Assembly: GCF_030063475.1 (NCBI RefSeq)
Contig: NZ_JASIRT010000003.1
Location: 186,001-250,000, forward strand
Direction of reading: 5' to 3'
Length of the DNA stretch: 64,000 nt
From: Roseomonas sp. E05
Lineage (GTDB): Bacteria; Pseudomonadota; Alphaproteobacteria; Acetobacterales; Acetobacteraceae
The position numbers were made by a program, and so were the translations under genes. Position 1 is the stretch's first letter; each line of letters opens with the position of its first letter. The notes beneath the pieces are model-generated. The model made no database searches, was not told where the DNA came from, and saw only the letters and a program-made list of their open reading frames with translations. This document shows positions 40,542 through 50,809 of this stretch, in pieces.

Positions 40542-41117
40542 ATGGCGCTCGCGGCGGTGGAGCCGGTCATCCGGGTGGCGGTGGAGGTCACGTTCCTGCG
40601 GATGAGCGCGCCGCCGGCGGAGCCCGGGCCGGCCCTGCCGGCCGGCGCGCGGATGGAGCGGGTGGCGCGCTGCACGGTGCCCTTCTACCGCTATCTCTAC
40701 AACACGGTGGGCGGGGAGTATGTCTGGTGGCTGCGCCGCGCCGCGCCCGACGCCGAGATCGCCGCCATCCTGGGCGACCCGCATGTCTCCATCCACGTGC
40801 TGTACCTGGACGGCGCGCCGGCCGGCTTCTTCGAGCTGGAGCGGCGCCCGGGCCTCGGCACGGCCAATATCGCCTATTTCGGGCTGCTGCCGCATGCCGT
40901 CGGGCATGGGCTGGGGCGCGCCTTCCTGCGCGCCGCGGTGGACACGGCCTGGGCGACCGGCTGCGGTGCCGTGACGGTCAACACCTGCACGGCGGACCAC
41001 CCCCGCGCGCTGCCCAACTACCTGGCGGCCGGCTTCGTCCGGCTGCGCACGCTGCGCGAGGTCTGGCCCGTGCCCGTGCGCCTGGGCCTCAAGGTGCCGG
41101 AGCGGCTGCTCGCCTGA
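40542..41117 (+). CDS. GNAT family N-acetyltransferase
   Basis: 191 residues with a GNAT core: [20 protein letters not shown], the acetyl-CoA loop-like [20 protein letters not shown], and [20 protein letters not shown] near the C-terminus. It transfers an acetyl group to an unknown amine. It starts one base after the rpoD stop, so it is likely to be co-transcribed; ATG 40602 is a possible internal alternative. The N-terminus (to about residue 20) has no matching family feature. Confidence 0.85.
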   Translation: MALAAVEPVIRVAVEVTFLRMSAPPAEPGPALPAGARMERVARCTVPFYRYLYNTVGGEYVWWLRRAAPDAEIAAILGDPHVSIHVLYLDGAPAGFFELERRPGLGTANIAYFGLLPHAVGHGLGRAFLRAAVDTAWATGCGAVTVNTCTADHPRALPNYLAAGFVRLRTLREVWPVPVRLGLKVPERLLA

Positions 41118-41224
41118 GCCGGCGGCCGGCCCCCTTCCGGCGGCACGCCTCCTAAGCCTCCGCTAACCGGAACCGGGGAAGCTTGCGCCGAATGTCCGGC
41201 AGCAAGCACCCTCGGAGGCCGCCC

Positions 41225-42958
41225 ATGTCCCCCCCTTCCACGCACCCGCCCGGCCTGCTGGGCCGCCTGCCTCTGGCCTGGCGCCTGGGGCTGATGGTGC
41301 TGCTGGCCATGGCCGCGCTCGCCGGCTTCGCCGCCGAGGCCGTCCACAGGCAGACGACCGCGCTGGAGGAGGGGCGGCTGGCCACCCTGCGCGCCGTGGT
41401 CGAATCCGTCGTCGCCATCGCCGCCACGGAGGAAACCGAGGAGCGGGCCGGCCGCACCACCCGGGCCGAGGCGCAGGCGCGGGTGCTGCATGCCGTGCGG
41501 TCCCTGCGCTACAGCGGCGCCGAGTATGTCTTCATCACCGACATGGAGCCCCGGGTGGTGATGCACCCGATCAAGCCCGATCTGGAGGGGCAGAACGTGG
41601 CGGCGGTGCGGGACCCCGCCGGCTTCCCGCTGTTCATGGCGCTGGTCGAGACGGTGCGGCGTTCGGGCAGCGGCTTCGTCTCCTATCTCTGGCCCCGGCC
41701 CAACAGCGAGCAGCCGGTCGAGAAGGTGAGCTTCGTGCGCGGCTTCGCGCCCTGGGGATGGGTGATCGGCACCGGCGTCTATGTGGACGACCTGCGCGCC
41801 ACCCAGCGGCACAGCGCCCTGACCATGGGCGGCATGGCCCTCGGCGTGGCGGCGGTGCTGGGGCTGCTGGCGGCGCTGATCGGGCGTGGCATCACCCGCC
41901 CGCTGGCGGCGCTGGGGGCGCGGATGCAGGGGCTGGCGGCCGGCGGGCACGCTGCCCCGGTGCCGGGCCTGGGCCGGGGCGACGAGATCGGCCGCATGGC
42001 GGAGAGTGTCGCCGTGTTCCGCACCGCGCTGCTGGAGGCCGAGCAGATGCGGGAGGAGCGCGAGGCCGGCCGGCGTCAGGCGGAGGCGCAGCGCCAGGCG
42101 GCGCAGCAGCTCCTGGCACGGGAGGTGGAGGCCTCCCTCGGTGGCGTCGCGGCGGCGCTGGCGGAGTCCGCCGCCGGGCTCAACCGCACCACCGCCGGCA
42201 TGGCCCATACCCGCCAGCAGGTGACGGGCCAGCTTTCCGCCGCCGCGGCGGAGGCAGAGCGGACGGGCGGCAATGTGCGGGCGGTGGCGGAGGCCGCCGA
42301 GGCGCTGGCCGCCTCGGTCAATGCCATCGCCGCGCGGGTGGCCGAGAGCGCCGGCGCCGCCGGCCGCGCCACCACCGAGGCGGTCCGGGCGGACGAGGCG
42401 GTGGGCAGCCTTGCCGAGATGGCCCGCCGCATCGGCGACGTGGTGGAACTGATCAGCGACATCGCCGGGCAGACCAACCTGCTGGCGCTGAACGCCACGA
42501 TCGAGGCGGCGCGCGCCGGCGAGGCGGGGCGCGGCTTCGCGGTGGTGGCCAACGAGGTGAAGGCGCTGGCGGGGCAGACCGCCCGCGCGACCGAGGAGAT
42601 CGGCGCGCAGATCGGCGCCATGCAGCGCACCACCGAGCAGGTGGTGGTGACGATCCGCGGCGTCAGTGAGGCGATCGGGGAGAGCAGCACCATCGCCGAG
42701 GCGATCGCGACCGCGGTGACGCAGCAAGGCGAGGCGACGCGGGAGATCGCCCGCAACGTCGCCGACGCGGCGGCGGGTTCGGGCCGGGTGGCGGCGGGAA
42801 TGGGAGAGGTGGACCAGTGCATCGCCGCCGATGCCGCCGCGCTGGAGGGGATGCGGCAGGCGGGCGCCGCGGTGGCGCGGCAGGGGGAGGGGCTGCAGGC
42901 GGCCCTGTCCGGGCTGGTGCGTCGGCTGCAGGGAGGCACCGCCGAGGCGCAGGGCTGA
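41225..42958 (+). CDS. Methyl-accepting chemotaxis protein with single Cache domain
   Basis: 577 residues. Helix 1 ([20 protein letters not shown]), a periplasmic sCache-type sensor (about 45-190; [40 protein letters not shown]), helix 2 ([19 protein letters not shown]), a HAMP domain, and the signalling domain with hairpin tip [20 protein letters not shown]. No C-terminal NWETF-like receptor-modification tail is visible. ATG 41225 follows GGAGG at seven bases. Cache ligands are often organic acids or amines. No che genes are nearby. Confidence 0.92.
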   Translation: MSPPSTHPPGLLGRLPLAWRLGLMVLLAMAALAGFAAEAVHRQTTALEEGRLATLRAVVESVVAIAATEETEERAGRTTRAEAQARVLHAVRSLRYSGAEYVFITDMEPRVVMHPIKPDLEGQNVAAVRDPAGFPLFMALVETVRRSGSGFVSYLWPRPNSEQPVEKVSFVRGFAPWGWVIGTGVYVDDLRATQRHSALTMGGMALGVAAVLGLLAALIGRGITRPLAALGARMQGLAAGGHAAPVPGLGRGDEIGRMAESVAVFRTALLEAEQMREEREAGRRQAEAQRQAAQQLLAREVEASLGGVAAALAESAAGLNRTTAGMAHTRQQVTGQLSAAAAEAERTGGNVRAVAEAAEALAASVNAIAARVAESAGAAGRATTEAVRADEAVGSLAEMARRIGDVVELISDIAGQTNLLALNATIEAARAGEAGRGFAVVANEVKALAGQTARATEEIGAQIGAMQRTTEQVVVTIRGVSEAIGESSTIAEAIATAVTQQGEATREIARNVADAAAGSGRVAAGMGEVDQCIAADAAALEGMRQAGAAVARQGEGLQAALSGLVRRLQGGTAEAQG

Positions 42959-43026
42959 GGCGGCGCCTCAGCCTGCGGTGCGGGGCCGTGGCGCGGCGGC
43001 ACAGGGCCGCCGGCGCCCGGCGCGGC

Positions 43027-43557
43027 TCACTTCGCCGCGGCGATCTGCTTCTGGATGATCTCGGCGGCCTGGGCGGCGTTGCCCCAGCCCTTCACCTTCA
43101 CCCACTTGCCCGGCTCCAGGTCCTTGTAGCGGGTGAAGAAGTGCTCGATCGCGTCGCGCGTGATCTTCGGCAGGTCCTCCAGCTCCTTCACATCGGTGAA
43201 GGCGAGGGTGATCTTGTCATGCGGCACGCAGACCAGCTTCTCGTCCTGCCCGCTCTCGTCCTCCATGAACAGCACGCCGACCGGGCGGGCGCGGATCACC
43301 GAGCCCGGCACCACCTGGGTCGGCACCAGCACCAGCGCGTCGGAGGGGTCGCCGTCATCCGCCAGGGTGCCGGGGATGAAGCCATAGGCGGCCGGGTAGG
43401 CCATCGGGGTGAACAGGAAACGGTCCACCACCACGGCGCCGCTGTCCTTGTCCACCTCGTACTTCACCGAGCTTCCCTGCGGGATCTCGATCACGACGTT
43501 GATGTCATGCGGCGGGTTCTTGCCGGTGGAGAGCTTCGTCACGTCCATGGCGGGCAT
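43027..43557 (-). CDS. ppa: Inorganic pyrophosphatase (family I)
   Basis: About 176 residues; hydrolyses pyrophosphate released by biosynthesis. Signature parts are INVVIEIPQGSSVKYEVDKD, YGFIPGTLADDGDPSDALVL with the metal-binding Asp cluster, and VCVPHDKITLAFTDVKELED. I chose ATG 43557 (MPAMDVTKL), preceded by ACGGAACGG; ATG 43548 (MDVTKLSTG) is the start used by many homologues and is also possible. The gene is divergent from the exported acyltransferase-like gene, with about 170 bases between starts. Confidence 0.95.
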   Translation of the reverse strand: MPAMDVTKLSTGKNPPHDINVVIEIPQGSSVKYEVDKDSGAVVVDRFLFTPMAYPAAYGFIPGTLADDGDPSDALVLVPTQVVPGSVIRARPVGVLFMEDESGQDEKLVCVPHDKITLAFTDVKELEDLPKITRDAIEHFFTRYKDLEPGKWVKVKGWGNAAQAAEIIQKQIAAAK

Positions 43558-43729
43558 CCGTTCCGTATCATTGGGCTGGGCAATGTGGCTGGCTGTTAGC
43601 AGGGGGCGGCGGCGGCGGCAACGCGAGCGCGCGGCGGGGCTTGCCCGCCCGCCATGCCCAGGGGCACCATGCGGCGTCAGCCGGGCCGCATGGACACGGT
43701 ACGGACCCGGCCAGAAGGGAAGACAGGTC

Positions 43730-44923
43730 ATGACCACGCGCCGCCTCCTGCTCTCCGCCGCGCTCGCCGGGACTTTGGCTGGCGCGCTGCCGGCAGGAGC
43801 CCGGGCCGATACGCCGCCGGCTCTCGTCGAGAAGCGCGAGTTCCGTTTCGAGAACTACACCACGCGCGGCGGCGCCACGATTCCGACGGTCCGCACCGGT
43901 TACCAGACGGCGGGCAAGCTGAATGCGGCGGGCGACAACGCGGTGCTCATCACGCATTTCTTCAGCGGCAACAGCCATGCCTTCGGGCAGCTCCAGCCGG
44001 GTGGGCCCTTGGGCTGGTGGGACGCCATCATCGGCCCGGGCAAGCCGATCGACACGGAGCGCTTCTTCGTCGTCGCCGCCGACACGATGGTCAACCTGAA
44101 CGCGGCCGACCAGCACACCATCACCACCGGCCCCGCCTCGGTGAACCCCTCCACCGGCCGGCCCTGGGCGATGAGCTTCCCGGTCGTCTCGATCCGCGAT
44201 TTCGTGGAGGTGCAGAAGCGGCTGCTGGACAGTCTGGGGGTGCGCCGGCTGGCGCTGGTGGCCGGGCCGAGCATGGGTTCGCTGCAGGCGATCGAGTGGG
44301 CGGTGGCCTATCCGGAGATGGTCGAGCGGGTGATGCCGGCCATCGGCACCGGCGAGATGGATGCCTGGATGCTGGGCTGGCTGGACCTCTGGGCCGCGCC
44401 GATCCGCATGGACCCCAACTGGCGCAACGGCGACTACTACGCCCAGGGCCGGGAGCCGCCGCTGCGCGGGCTGACCGAGGCGCTGAAGCTGGTCACGCTG
44501 CATTCGCGCGACCGCGGCTGGGCCGAGCAGTTCGGCCGCCGCCCGGCGGAGGGGCAGGACCCCGCCCGTCGCATCCAGGACCGCTTCGCCATCGAGCAAT
44601 GGGTGGAGAGCGCGGCGTCGGCCCGCGCCAAGCAGGCCGACGCCAACTCCTTCCTCTATCTGGCGCGCGCCAACCAGCTGTTCCTGAACGAATACCCGGG
44701 CACCGAGGCGGCCCTCGCGCGCAGCCGGGCGCGCTGGATGGTGGTGCCGAGCCGGAACGACCGCGTCTTCCCCATCGAGTACAGCGAGGACCTGGTGAAA
44801 AACCTGCAGCGCGCCGGCAGGCCGGTGACCATGGCGCCGCTCTCCGGCGGGCTGGGGCACCTCGAAGGGGTGGCGGGCATGGCGCAGGCCGAGGCACCGA
44901 TCCGCAGCTTTCTTGCCCCCTGA
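43730..44923 (+). CDS. Exported alpha/beta hydrolase of the homoserine O-acetyltransferase (MetX) type
   Basis: 397 residues. The N-terminus TTRRLLLSAALAGTLAGALP is a signal peptide with cleavage near ARA, so the protein is predicted periplasmic. The rest is a MetX-like fold: LITHFFSGNSHAFGQLQPGG, PLGWWDAIIGPGKPIDTERF, nucleophile Ser171 in LVAGPSMGSLQAIEWAV, and the Asp/His pair in PSRNDRVFPI and SGGLGHLEGVA. Cytosolic MetX uses acetyl-CoA, which is absent from the periplasm, so this is more likely a hydrolase or esterase. The nucleophile elbow GPSMGS differs from the GGSMGG of MetX. ATG 43730 follows GGGAAGACAGG. Confidence 0.82.
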   Translation: MTTRRLLLSAALAGTLAGALPAGARADTPPALVEKREFRFENYTTRGGATIPTVRTGYQTAGKLNAAGDNAVLITHFFSGNSHAFGQLQPGGPLGWWDAIIGPGKPIDTERFFVVAADTMVNLNAADQHTITTGPASVNPSTGRPWAMSFPVVSIRDFVEVQKRLLDSLGVRRLALVAGPSMGSLQAIEWAVAYPEMVERVMPAIGTGEMDAWMLGWLDLWAAPIRMDPNWRNGDYYAQGREPPLRGLTEALKLVTLHSRDRGWAEQFGRRPAEGQDPARRIQDRFAIEQWVESAASARAKQADANSFLYLARANQLFLNEYPGTEAALARSRARWMVVPSRNDRVFPIEYSEDLVKNLQRAGRPVTMAPLSGGLGHLEGVAGMAQAEAPIRSFLAP

Positions 44924-44983
44924 GGGCATCCCGGTCTAGCAGAGGCGGCGGGGCACGAATCGCGCCCGTCTCCTTTTCCCGGC

Positions 44984-45056
44984 GCGCCTGTAGCTCAATG
45001 GTCAGAGCGGGCCGCTCATAACGGCTTGGTTGCGGGTTCGAGTCCTGCCGGGCGCA
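44984..45056 (+). tRNA. tRNA with CAT anticodon (elongator Met or Ile2)
   Basis: All arms pair: acceptor GCGCCTG with CGGGCGC, D-stem GCTC with GAGC, anticodon stem GGCCG with CGGCT around loop CTCATAA, T-stem GCGGG with CCTGC around TTCGAGT, discriminator A at 45056. CCA is not encoded. An initiator is unlikely because the anticodon stem lacks its three G-C pairs. Met versus lysidine-modified Ile cannot be decided from sequence alone. Confidence 0.93.
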
Positions 45057-45102
45057 GGGAGGGGAGAGGTGCCGCCACGGGGCCCTGCGCGCGGGGCGCG
45101 CA

Positions 45103-46752
45103 ATGTTGTCTTGCATTGCTGCTCAAAAAACCGTGAGATGCGCGCGTGCCCGCATGGCGGGCAGTTTCCGCCGCCGGAGAAGCAGCTTGTCCGCGACTGT
45201 GCCTGTGTCGCTGCCCGCACCTGCACGGGTGGGCCGCCTGGGGCGCCTTTGGCCGCAGCCCGACGCCGCCTGGTGCCCGGGCTGGTGCCGCGCGGGCGGA
45301 GCGCGGCTCTGGCTGGGCCTGAACCTGGCGGTCATGCTGGGCTATCTCGGCCTGGGCTGCGCGGTGGGGCGCTTCTTTGCCGCCTATGGCCTGTTTCCCT
45401 CGCCGATCTGGCTGCCCGCCGGCCTCGCCGCAGTGGCGGCGATGCTGGGAGGATGGCGGCTGGCGCCGGGCCTCTTCGCCGGCTCCTTCCTGGTGAATGC
45501 CATTGCCTTCGGCAGCCGCCCGGAACTGGCGGCGCTGATCTCGCTCGGCAACATGCTGGGGCCGCTGGCCGGCGCCACGCTGACGCGGCGCTTCCGCCCC
45601 GCCACCGGCCTGTTCACCCGCTTCGGCGGCGTGATCGCCTTCCTGGCCGGCGCGGTGCTGCTGCATGCCGGCCTGACCGCGATGGGCGGCACCCTGGCGA
45701 TGTGGCTGCTGGGCGACGCACCGCCGCAGGCGCTGCCGGGGATCTTCTCGGGCTGGCTGCTCTGCGATGCCGGCGGCACCTTCTATTTCGCGCCCTCGCT
45801 GGCACTCTGGCTGGGGGTGGAGCGCACTCCTTCGGCGCCGCAGGGCGCCGGCCTGCGCCTGCTGGACGGCTCGGTATGGCTCGGCACGGCGCTGCTGGCG
45901 CTGGTCGTCTTCGAGCTGGACCTGCCGCCGCGCCTGCCTTCGGCGCAACTGGTCTTCCTGCTGGCGGTGCCGCTCTCCTGGATCGCGCTGCGGATCTCGC
46001 TGCGCGCCGCCTATTCGCTGCTGACGCTGCTCTGCGTCATCGCCTCGGCCGGCACGGTGGCGGGACATGGACCCTTCCAGGGCGAGGCGGTGGACAACCC
46101 GATGCAGTCGGTCGGGCTGCTGATCGTGCTCTGCGGCATGAACATCCTGACCCTGCTCGCCCTGGTCAGCGAACGGCGGGAAGCCGAACTGGCCTTGGCC
46201 GAGGCGAACCACCTGCTGGAGCGGCGGGTGGCCGAGCGCACTGCGGAATTGCGCCGGCTGGCGGATACCGACGCGCTGACCGGCCTGGCCAATCGCCGCA
46301 GCTTCCTGGCCCAGGCGCAGGCGGCCTTGCAGCGCGCCGCCGGGGCCGGGCGGCCCTTCGCGCTGCTCGCCTTCGATCTCGACCATTTCAAGGCGATCAA
46401 CGACGGTGCCGGTCACGCGGGCGGCGACCTGGTGCTGCGGCGGGTGGCGGAATGCTGCATGGCGCGGCTGCGGCGGCAGGACCTGCTGGGCCGGCTGGGC
46501 GGCGAGGAGTTCGCCATCGCCCTGCCGGAAACCGACTTTGCCGAGGCGGAGCACATCGCCGAGCGCATGCGGGCGGTGCTGGCCTCCATCCGCCTGCCTG
46601 CGGGCGCGCCGGCGGAGCATCTTTCCGCCAGCTTCGGCCTCGCCCTGGCACGGGCGGGGGAGGCGCGCCTGGAGGACCTGCTGCGCCGGGCCGACGCCGC
46701 CCTCTACGCGGCGAAGCATGCGGGGCGCGACCAGGTGCGGGTGGCCGGCTGA
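45103..46752 (+). CDS. Membrane-bound diguanylate cyclase (MASE1-like sensor + GGDEF)
   Basis: Up to 549 residues. An N-terminal integral membrane sensor with about eight helices resembles MASE1 (LFPSPIWLPAGLAAVAAMLG, FAGSFLVNAIAFGSRPELAA). A short coiled coil follows (ALAEANHLLERRVAERTAEL), then a GGDEF domain with active GGEEF (LLGRLGGEEFAIALPETD) and an inhibitory I-site RRQD five residues before it. It should make c-di-GMP with product feedback. The start is uncertain: ATG 45103 or ATG 45154, both weak; the first 50 residues look poorly conserved. It begins 47 bases after the tRNA. Confidence 0.9.
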   Translation: MLSCIAAQKTVRCARARMAGSFRRRRSSLSATVPVSLPAPARVGRLGRLWPQPDAAWCPGWCRAGGARLWLGLNLAVMLGYLGLGCAVGRFFAAYGLFPSPIWLPAGLAAVAAMLGGWRLAPGLFAGSFLVNAIAFGSRPELAALISLGNMLGPLAGATLTRRFRPATGLFTRFGGVIAFLAGAVLLHAGLTAMGGTLAMWLLGDAPPQALPGIFSGWLLCDAGGTFYFAPSLALWLGVERTPSAPQGAGLRLLDGSVWLGTALLALVVFELDLPPRLPSAQLVFLLAVPLSWIALRISLRAAYSLLTLLCVIASAGTVAGHGPFQGEAVDNPMQSVGLLIVLCGMNILTLLALVSERREAELALAEANHLLERRVAERTAELRRLADTDALTGLANRRSFLAQAQAALQRAAGAGRPFALLAFDLDHFKAINDGAGHAGGDLVLRRVAECCMARLRRQDLLGRLGGEEFAIALPETDFAEAEHIAERMRAVLASIRLPAGAPAEHLSASFGLALARAGEARLEDLLRRADAALYAAKHAGRDQVRVAG

Positions 46753-46872
46753 GGCGCGGCAAGGGAGTGCGCTCCATGCCGGCGCCGGCCGGTCCGGAAC
46801 CCTTACGCTTGGCGTAGGGCGCCCGGATGGCTAGAACCGAGGCCGAACCTCTGCCCCGGGATACGTGTAGTC

Positions 46873-48552
<1,680 letters not shown>

Positions 48553-48556
48553 CGTC

Positions 48557-49123
48557 ATGGACGGCCTCGCGCGGGCGGAATCCCCGCACACGGTGCGCAC
48601 GTCGCGGCTGACGCTGCGCCCCGTCGGCCCCGGGCATCTCGCCGACCTCGTCGCCCTGAAGGGGGACGAGGCCGCCTTCGGACTGATGCTGCACGGCCTG
48701 CGCACGCCGGAGCGCGCCGAGGAGGAACTGCGCGACGACATCGCCTTCTGGCAGGTGCGGGGCTATGGCACCTGGGCGGTGCATCTCACCGAGGATGACC
48801 GCTTCCTCGGCATCGTCGGGCTGATGGAGCGTCCGGACGGGCGCGGCGTGGCGCTGCGCTTCGCGCTCTGGCCGCAGGTGCGCGGCAAGGGCTATGCGCG
48901 GGAGGCGGCGCGCGCCGCGCTGGCCTTCGGGCATGCTGCCGGGCTGGCGCGCATCATCGCCGTGGCGCGGGAGAGCAACCTCGCCTCGCGCGCCGTGCTC
49001 GGCGACCTCGGCCTGCAGCCCAGCGACACCTTCCAGCACCAGGGCCACCGGATGCTGGTCTTCGAAAGTTTGCGGCCGCCGGCGCCGCCGGCCCAGCAGG
49101 CGCCCGCCCGCAGCGCGTCCTGA
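48557..49123 (+). CDS. GNAT family N-acetyltransferase (RimJ/RimL-like)
   Basis: 188 residues, GNAT fold of the type that acetylates protein N-termini or small amines: TSRLTLRPVGPGHLADLVAL, WAVHLTEDDRFLGIVGLMER, the acetyl-CoA loop QVRGKGYAREAARAALAFGH, and VARESNLASRAVLGDLGLQP near the C-terminus. The start ATG 48557 is four bases after the ettA stop, suggesting co-transcription. The substrate is unknown. Confidence 0.87.
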   Translation: MDGLARAESPHTVRTSRLTLRPVGPGHLADLVALKGDEAAFGLMLHGLRTPERAEEELRDDIAFWQVRGYGTWAVHLTEDDRFLGIVGLMERPDGRGVALRFALWPQVRGKGYAREAARAALAFGHAAGLARIIAVARESNLASRAVLGDLGLQPSDTFQHQGHRMLVFESLRPPAPPAQQAPARSAS

Positions 49124-49523
49124 GCGCGCCAGCGCCGGCGACCTCCGTCGGCGCGCTTCTCCTCTCCCCATTGTCCTCCGACGGCTGACCTGCTCTGCGC
49201 TTCGCGGAGGGGCGCCTCGGCGTGCCAGAAGGCGCCCTCGCCATGCCCGATCCGGCGCCGGCGGCCTGCGCCGGCGCTGTGGATGATTGTGGCGAAGTGG
49301 CCACCATTTGCCACAATTTGATGCGCTGCAGCATCTTCATGGCATGGCAGGAAGGGGCGTTAATTTGCTGTTCAGATTTGGGCTTTCTTTGGGGGTGCAC
49401 CGCCTTTTGCGCGAGGCAATGCGGTTAAAATAAGGCAAAAATGCCATAATTGCGGTTGAAATGTGGCGAAGATGTGGCCTAAGCAGGTCGGCGGAAAGCA
49501 AGGCTTAACAGGAGTTCCGCCTG
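49124..49523. promoter_or_regulatory. AT-rich intergenic region with TGTGGC repeats
   Basis: About 400 bases without a convincing gene. The second half (from about 49284) is far more AT-rich than the rest of the window. It holds an inverted repeat ATTGTGGC (49286-49293) and GCCACAAT (49310-49317) with GTGGCCAC (49297-49304) inside. TGTGGC recurs at 49462-49467 and 49473-49478, 11 bases apart, and GGCA-AAAA-TGCC lies at 49434-49445. This looks like the control region of the secreted-protein gene at 49524, with several sites for one regulator. Confidence 0.6.
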
Positions 49524-49922
49524 ATGATGCGCCCCCGTCTCCTGATTGCCGTGCTGGCCCTTCTTGGGAGTTGGGCGGTGGCGCCCTCGGCGCAGGCGCA
49601 GGGTAAGGACATGTTCACGCTGCGCGCGGCCCTCGGCGGAGCTGTGCCCTATGCGCAGAAGGAGTCCTACGTGGTCGCCAACCTGACCGCGCCGGCGCAG
49701 GGCCGGCAATTCTCCCTGGCCAGCAGCCTGCCGCTTTCCCAGATGGTGGCGTCGGTCTTCGACGCCCGCCCCCAACTGGTGCTGAATGGCCGGCTTGACC
49801 TGGGGCGCCTTGGCCCTGCGGCGGTGTCGCTGAACGCCTATGTCTCGGCGGGCGTCGCGGAGCCGGCGGCGAATGCCGAGCGACCGCTTCTCGGCCTGGC
49901 CGCGCTGCGGCTGGTGTTCTGA
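49524..49922 (+). CDS. Small secreted protein of unknown function
   Basis: 132 residues. Signal peptide RPRLLIAVLALLGSWAVAPS, with likely cleavage after AQA. The mature ~105 residues are rich in alternating hydrophobic/polar stretches (FSLASSLPLSQMVASVF, LVLNGRLDLGRLGPAAVSL, LLGLAALRLVF) and end in a hydrophobic residue plus Phe, which suggests outer membrane or beta structure. No Cys and no known domain. ATG 49524 or the next codon, ATG 49527, follows AACAGGAG. The AT-rich upstream region suggests specific control. Confidence 0.65.
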   Translation: MMRPRLLIAVLALLGSWAVAPSAQAQGKDMFTLRAALGGAVPYAQKESYVVANLTAPAQGRQFSLASSLPLSQMVASVFDARPQLVLNGRLDLGRLGPAAVSLNAYVSAGVAEPAANAERPLLGLAALRLVF

Positions 49923-49942
49923 GCGCCGACGGAAGGCGGGGC

Positions 49943-49991
49943 CCGGGGGGATACTATCCCCCCGGCGGGGTTCCAGGGGCGGAGCCCCTGG
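49943..49991. repeat. Family 2 double hairpin element
   Basis: Hairpin 1: arms CCGGGGGGAT (49943-49952) and ATCCCCCCGG (49956-49965). Hairpin 2: arms CCAGGGGC (49973-49980) and GCCCCTGG (49984-49991). They are joined by CGGGGTT. It lies between the secreted-protein gene and the convergent permease, and the permease TAG (49954-49956) falls in the loop of hairpin 1. It may act as a bidirectional terminator. Confidence 0.75.
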
Positions 49992-50805
49992 CCTCGGGTG
50001 CGGCCCCGCGCCGCCGCCCCAGCAGCCGCACGCCGAGGATGGCGCCCCCGATCACCAGGAAGGAGACCGCGGTGGAGACGGTGCCGAGCGCGTAGAGCAC
50101 GGGCGTCGTCACCGTCGTGGTCATGCCGAGGATTTCCAGCGGCAGGGTGTTGCCGCTGCCGGCGGTGAGCAGCGTGCGGGCGAACTCGTCGAAGGAGAGG
50201 GTGAAGCCGAACAGCGCGATGCCGACGACGCTCGGCGCGATGATCGGTAGCACCACGTGCCGGAAGCTCTGCCAGGGCGTCGCGCCCATGTCGCGCGCCG
50301 CCTCTTCCCAGCTCCGGTCGAAGCGGTTGAACACGGCGAACATGATCAGCAGGCCGAAGGGCAGGGTCCAGGTGAGCTGCGCCCCGAAGGCCGAGCTGTA
50401 CCAGGCCGGCTCCCATTCCATCTGGTTGAACAGCAGGCCGATGCCCAGGCTGACCAGGATGGAGGGCACGATCAGGCTGGCGATGGTCAGGTAGAACACC
50501 GCCCCGCTGCCGCGGAAGCGGCGCCGGAAGGCCATGCCCGCCAGCAGCGAGATGACCACCGTGCTCGCTGTCACCATTGCCGCCAGGGCCAGCGTGCGCC
50601 GCATCGCCGCGCCGAGGTCGCCTACCGCCTGCGGCTGGAAGAGCTGGGCGAACCAGTGCAGCGAGGCGCCGTTCATCGGGAAGGTCAGCCCGCCATCCGG
50701 CCCCTGGAAGGAGAGGATGCCGATGGTGATGGTCGGGCCGTAGAGGAACAGCAGGAACAGGCCGAAGAGCCCGCCCAGCAGGATGCGCGCCGCGCGACCG
50801 GGCAT
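49954..50805 (-). CDS. ABC transporter permease, PotC type (importer 3)
   Basis: 283 residues, six helices (LLGGLFGLFLLFLYGPTITI first). EAA loop EEAARDMGATPWQSFRHVVL then PIIAPSV. I start it at ATG 50805 (MPGRAARILL), five bases after the partner permease stop and about ten bases after AGGAG; the longer frame upstream is a shadow. The last ten or so residues (SAPGTPPGG) are encoded by a family 2 repeat, so the C-terminus was probably changed by its insertion. Last gene of the operon. Confidence 0.88.
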   Translation of the reverse strand: MPGRAARILLGGLFGLFLLFLYGPTITIGILSFQGPDGGLTFPMNGASLHWFAQLFQPQAVGDLGAAMRRTLALAAMVTASTVVISLLAGMAFRRRFRGSGAVFYLTIASLIVPSILVSLGIGLLFNQMEWEPAWYSSAFGAQLTWTLPFGLLIMFAVFNRFDRSWEEAARDMGATPWQSFRHVVLPIIAPSVVGIALFGFTLSFDEFARTLLTAGSGNTLPLEILGMTTTVTTPVLYALGTVSTAVSFLVIGGAILGVRLLGRRRGAAPEARGSAPGTPPGG

Positions 50806-50809
50806 CGTC

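Noticed and set aside
45016-46719. Long minus-strand frame opposite the diguanylate cyclase, running into the tRNA
   Set aside because: It covers the tRNA in antisense and lies opposite a clear GGDEF protein.
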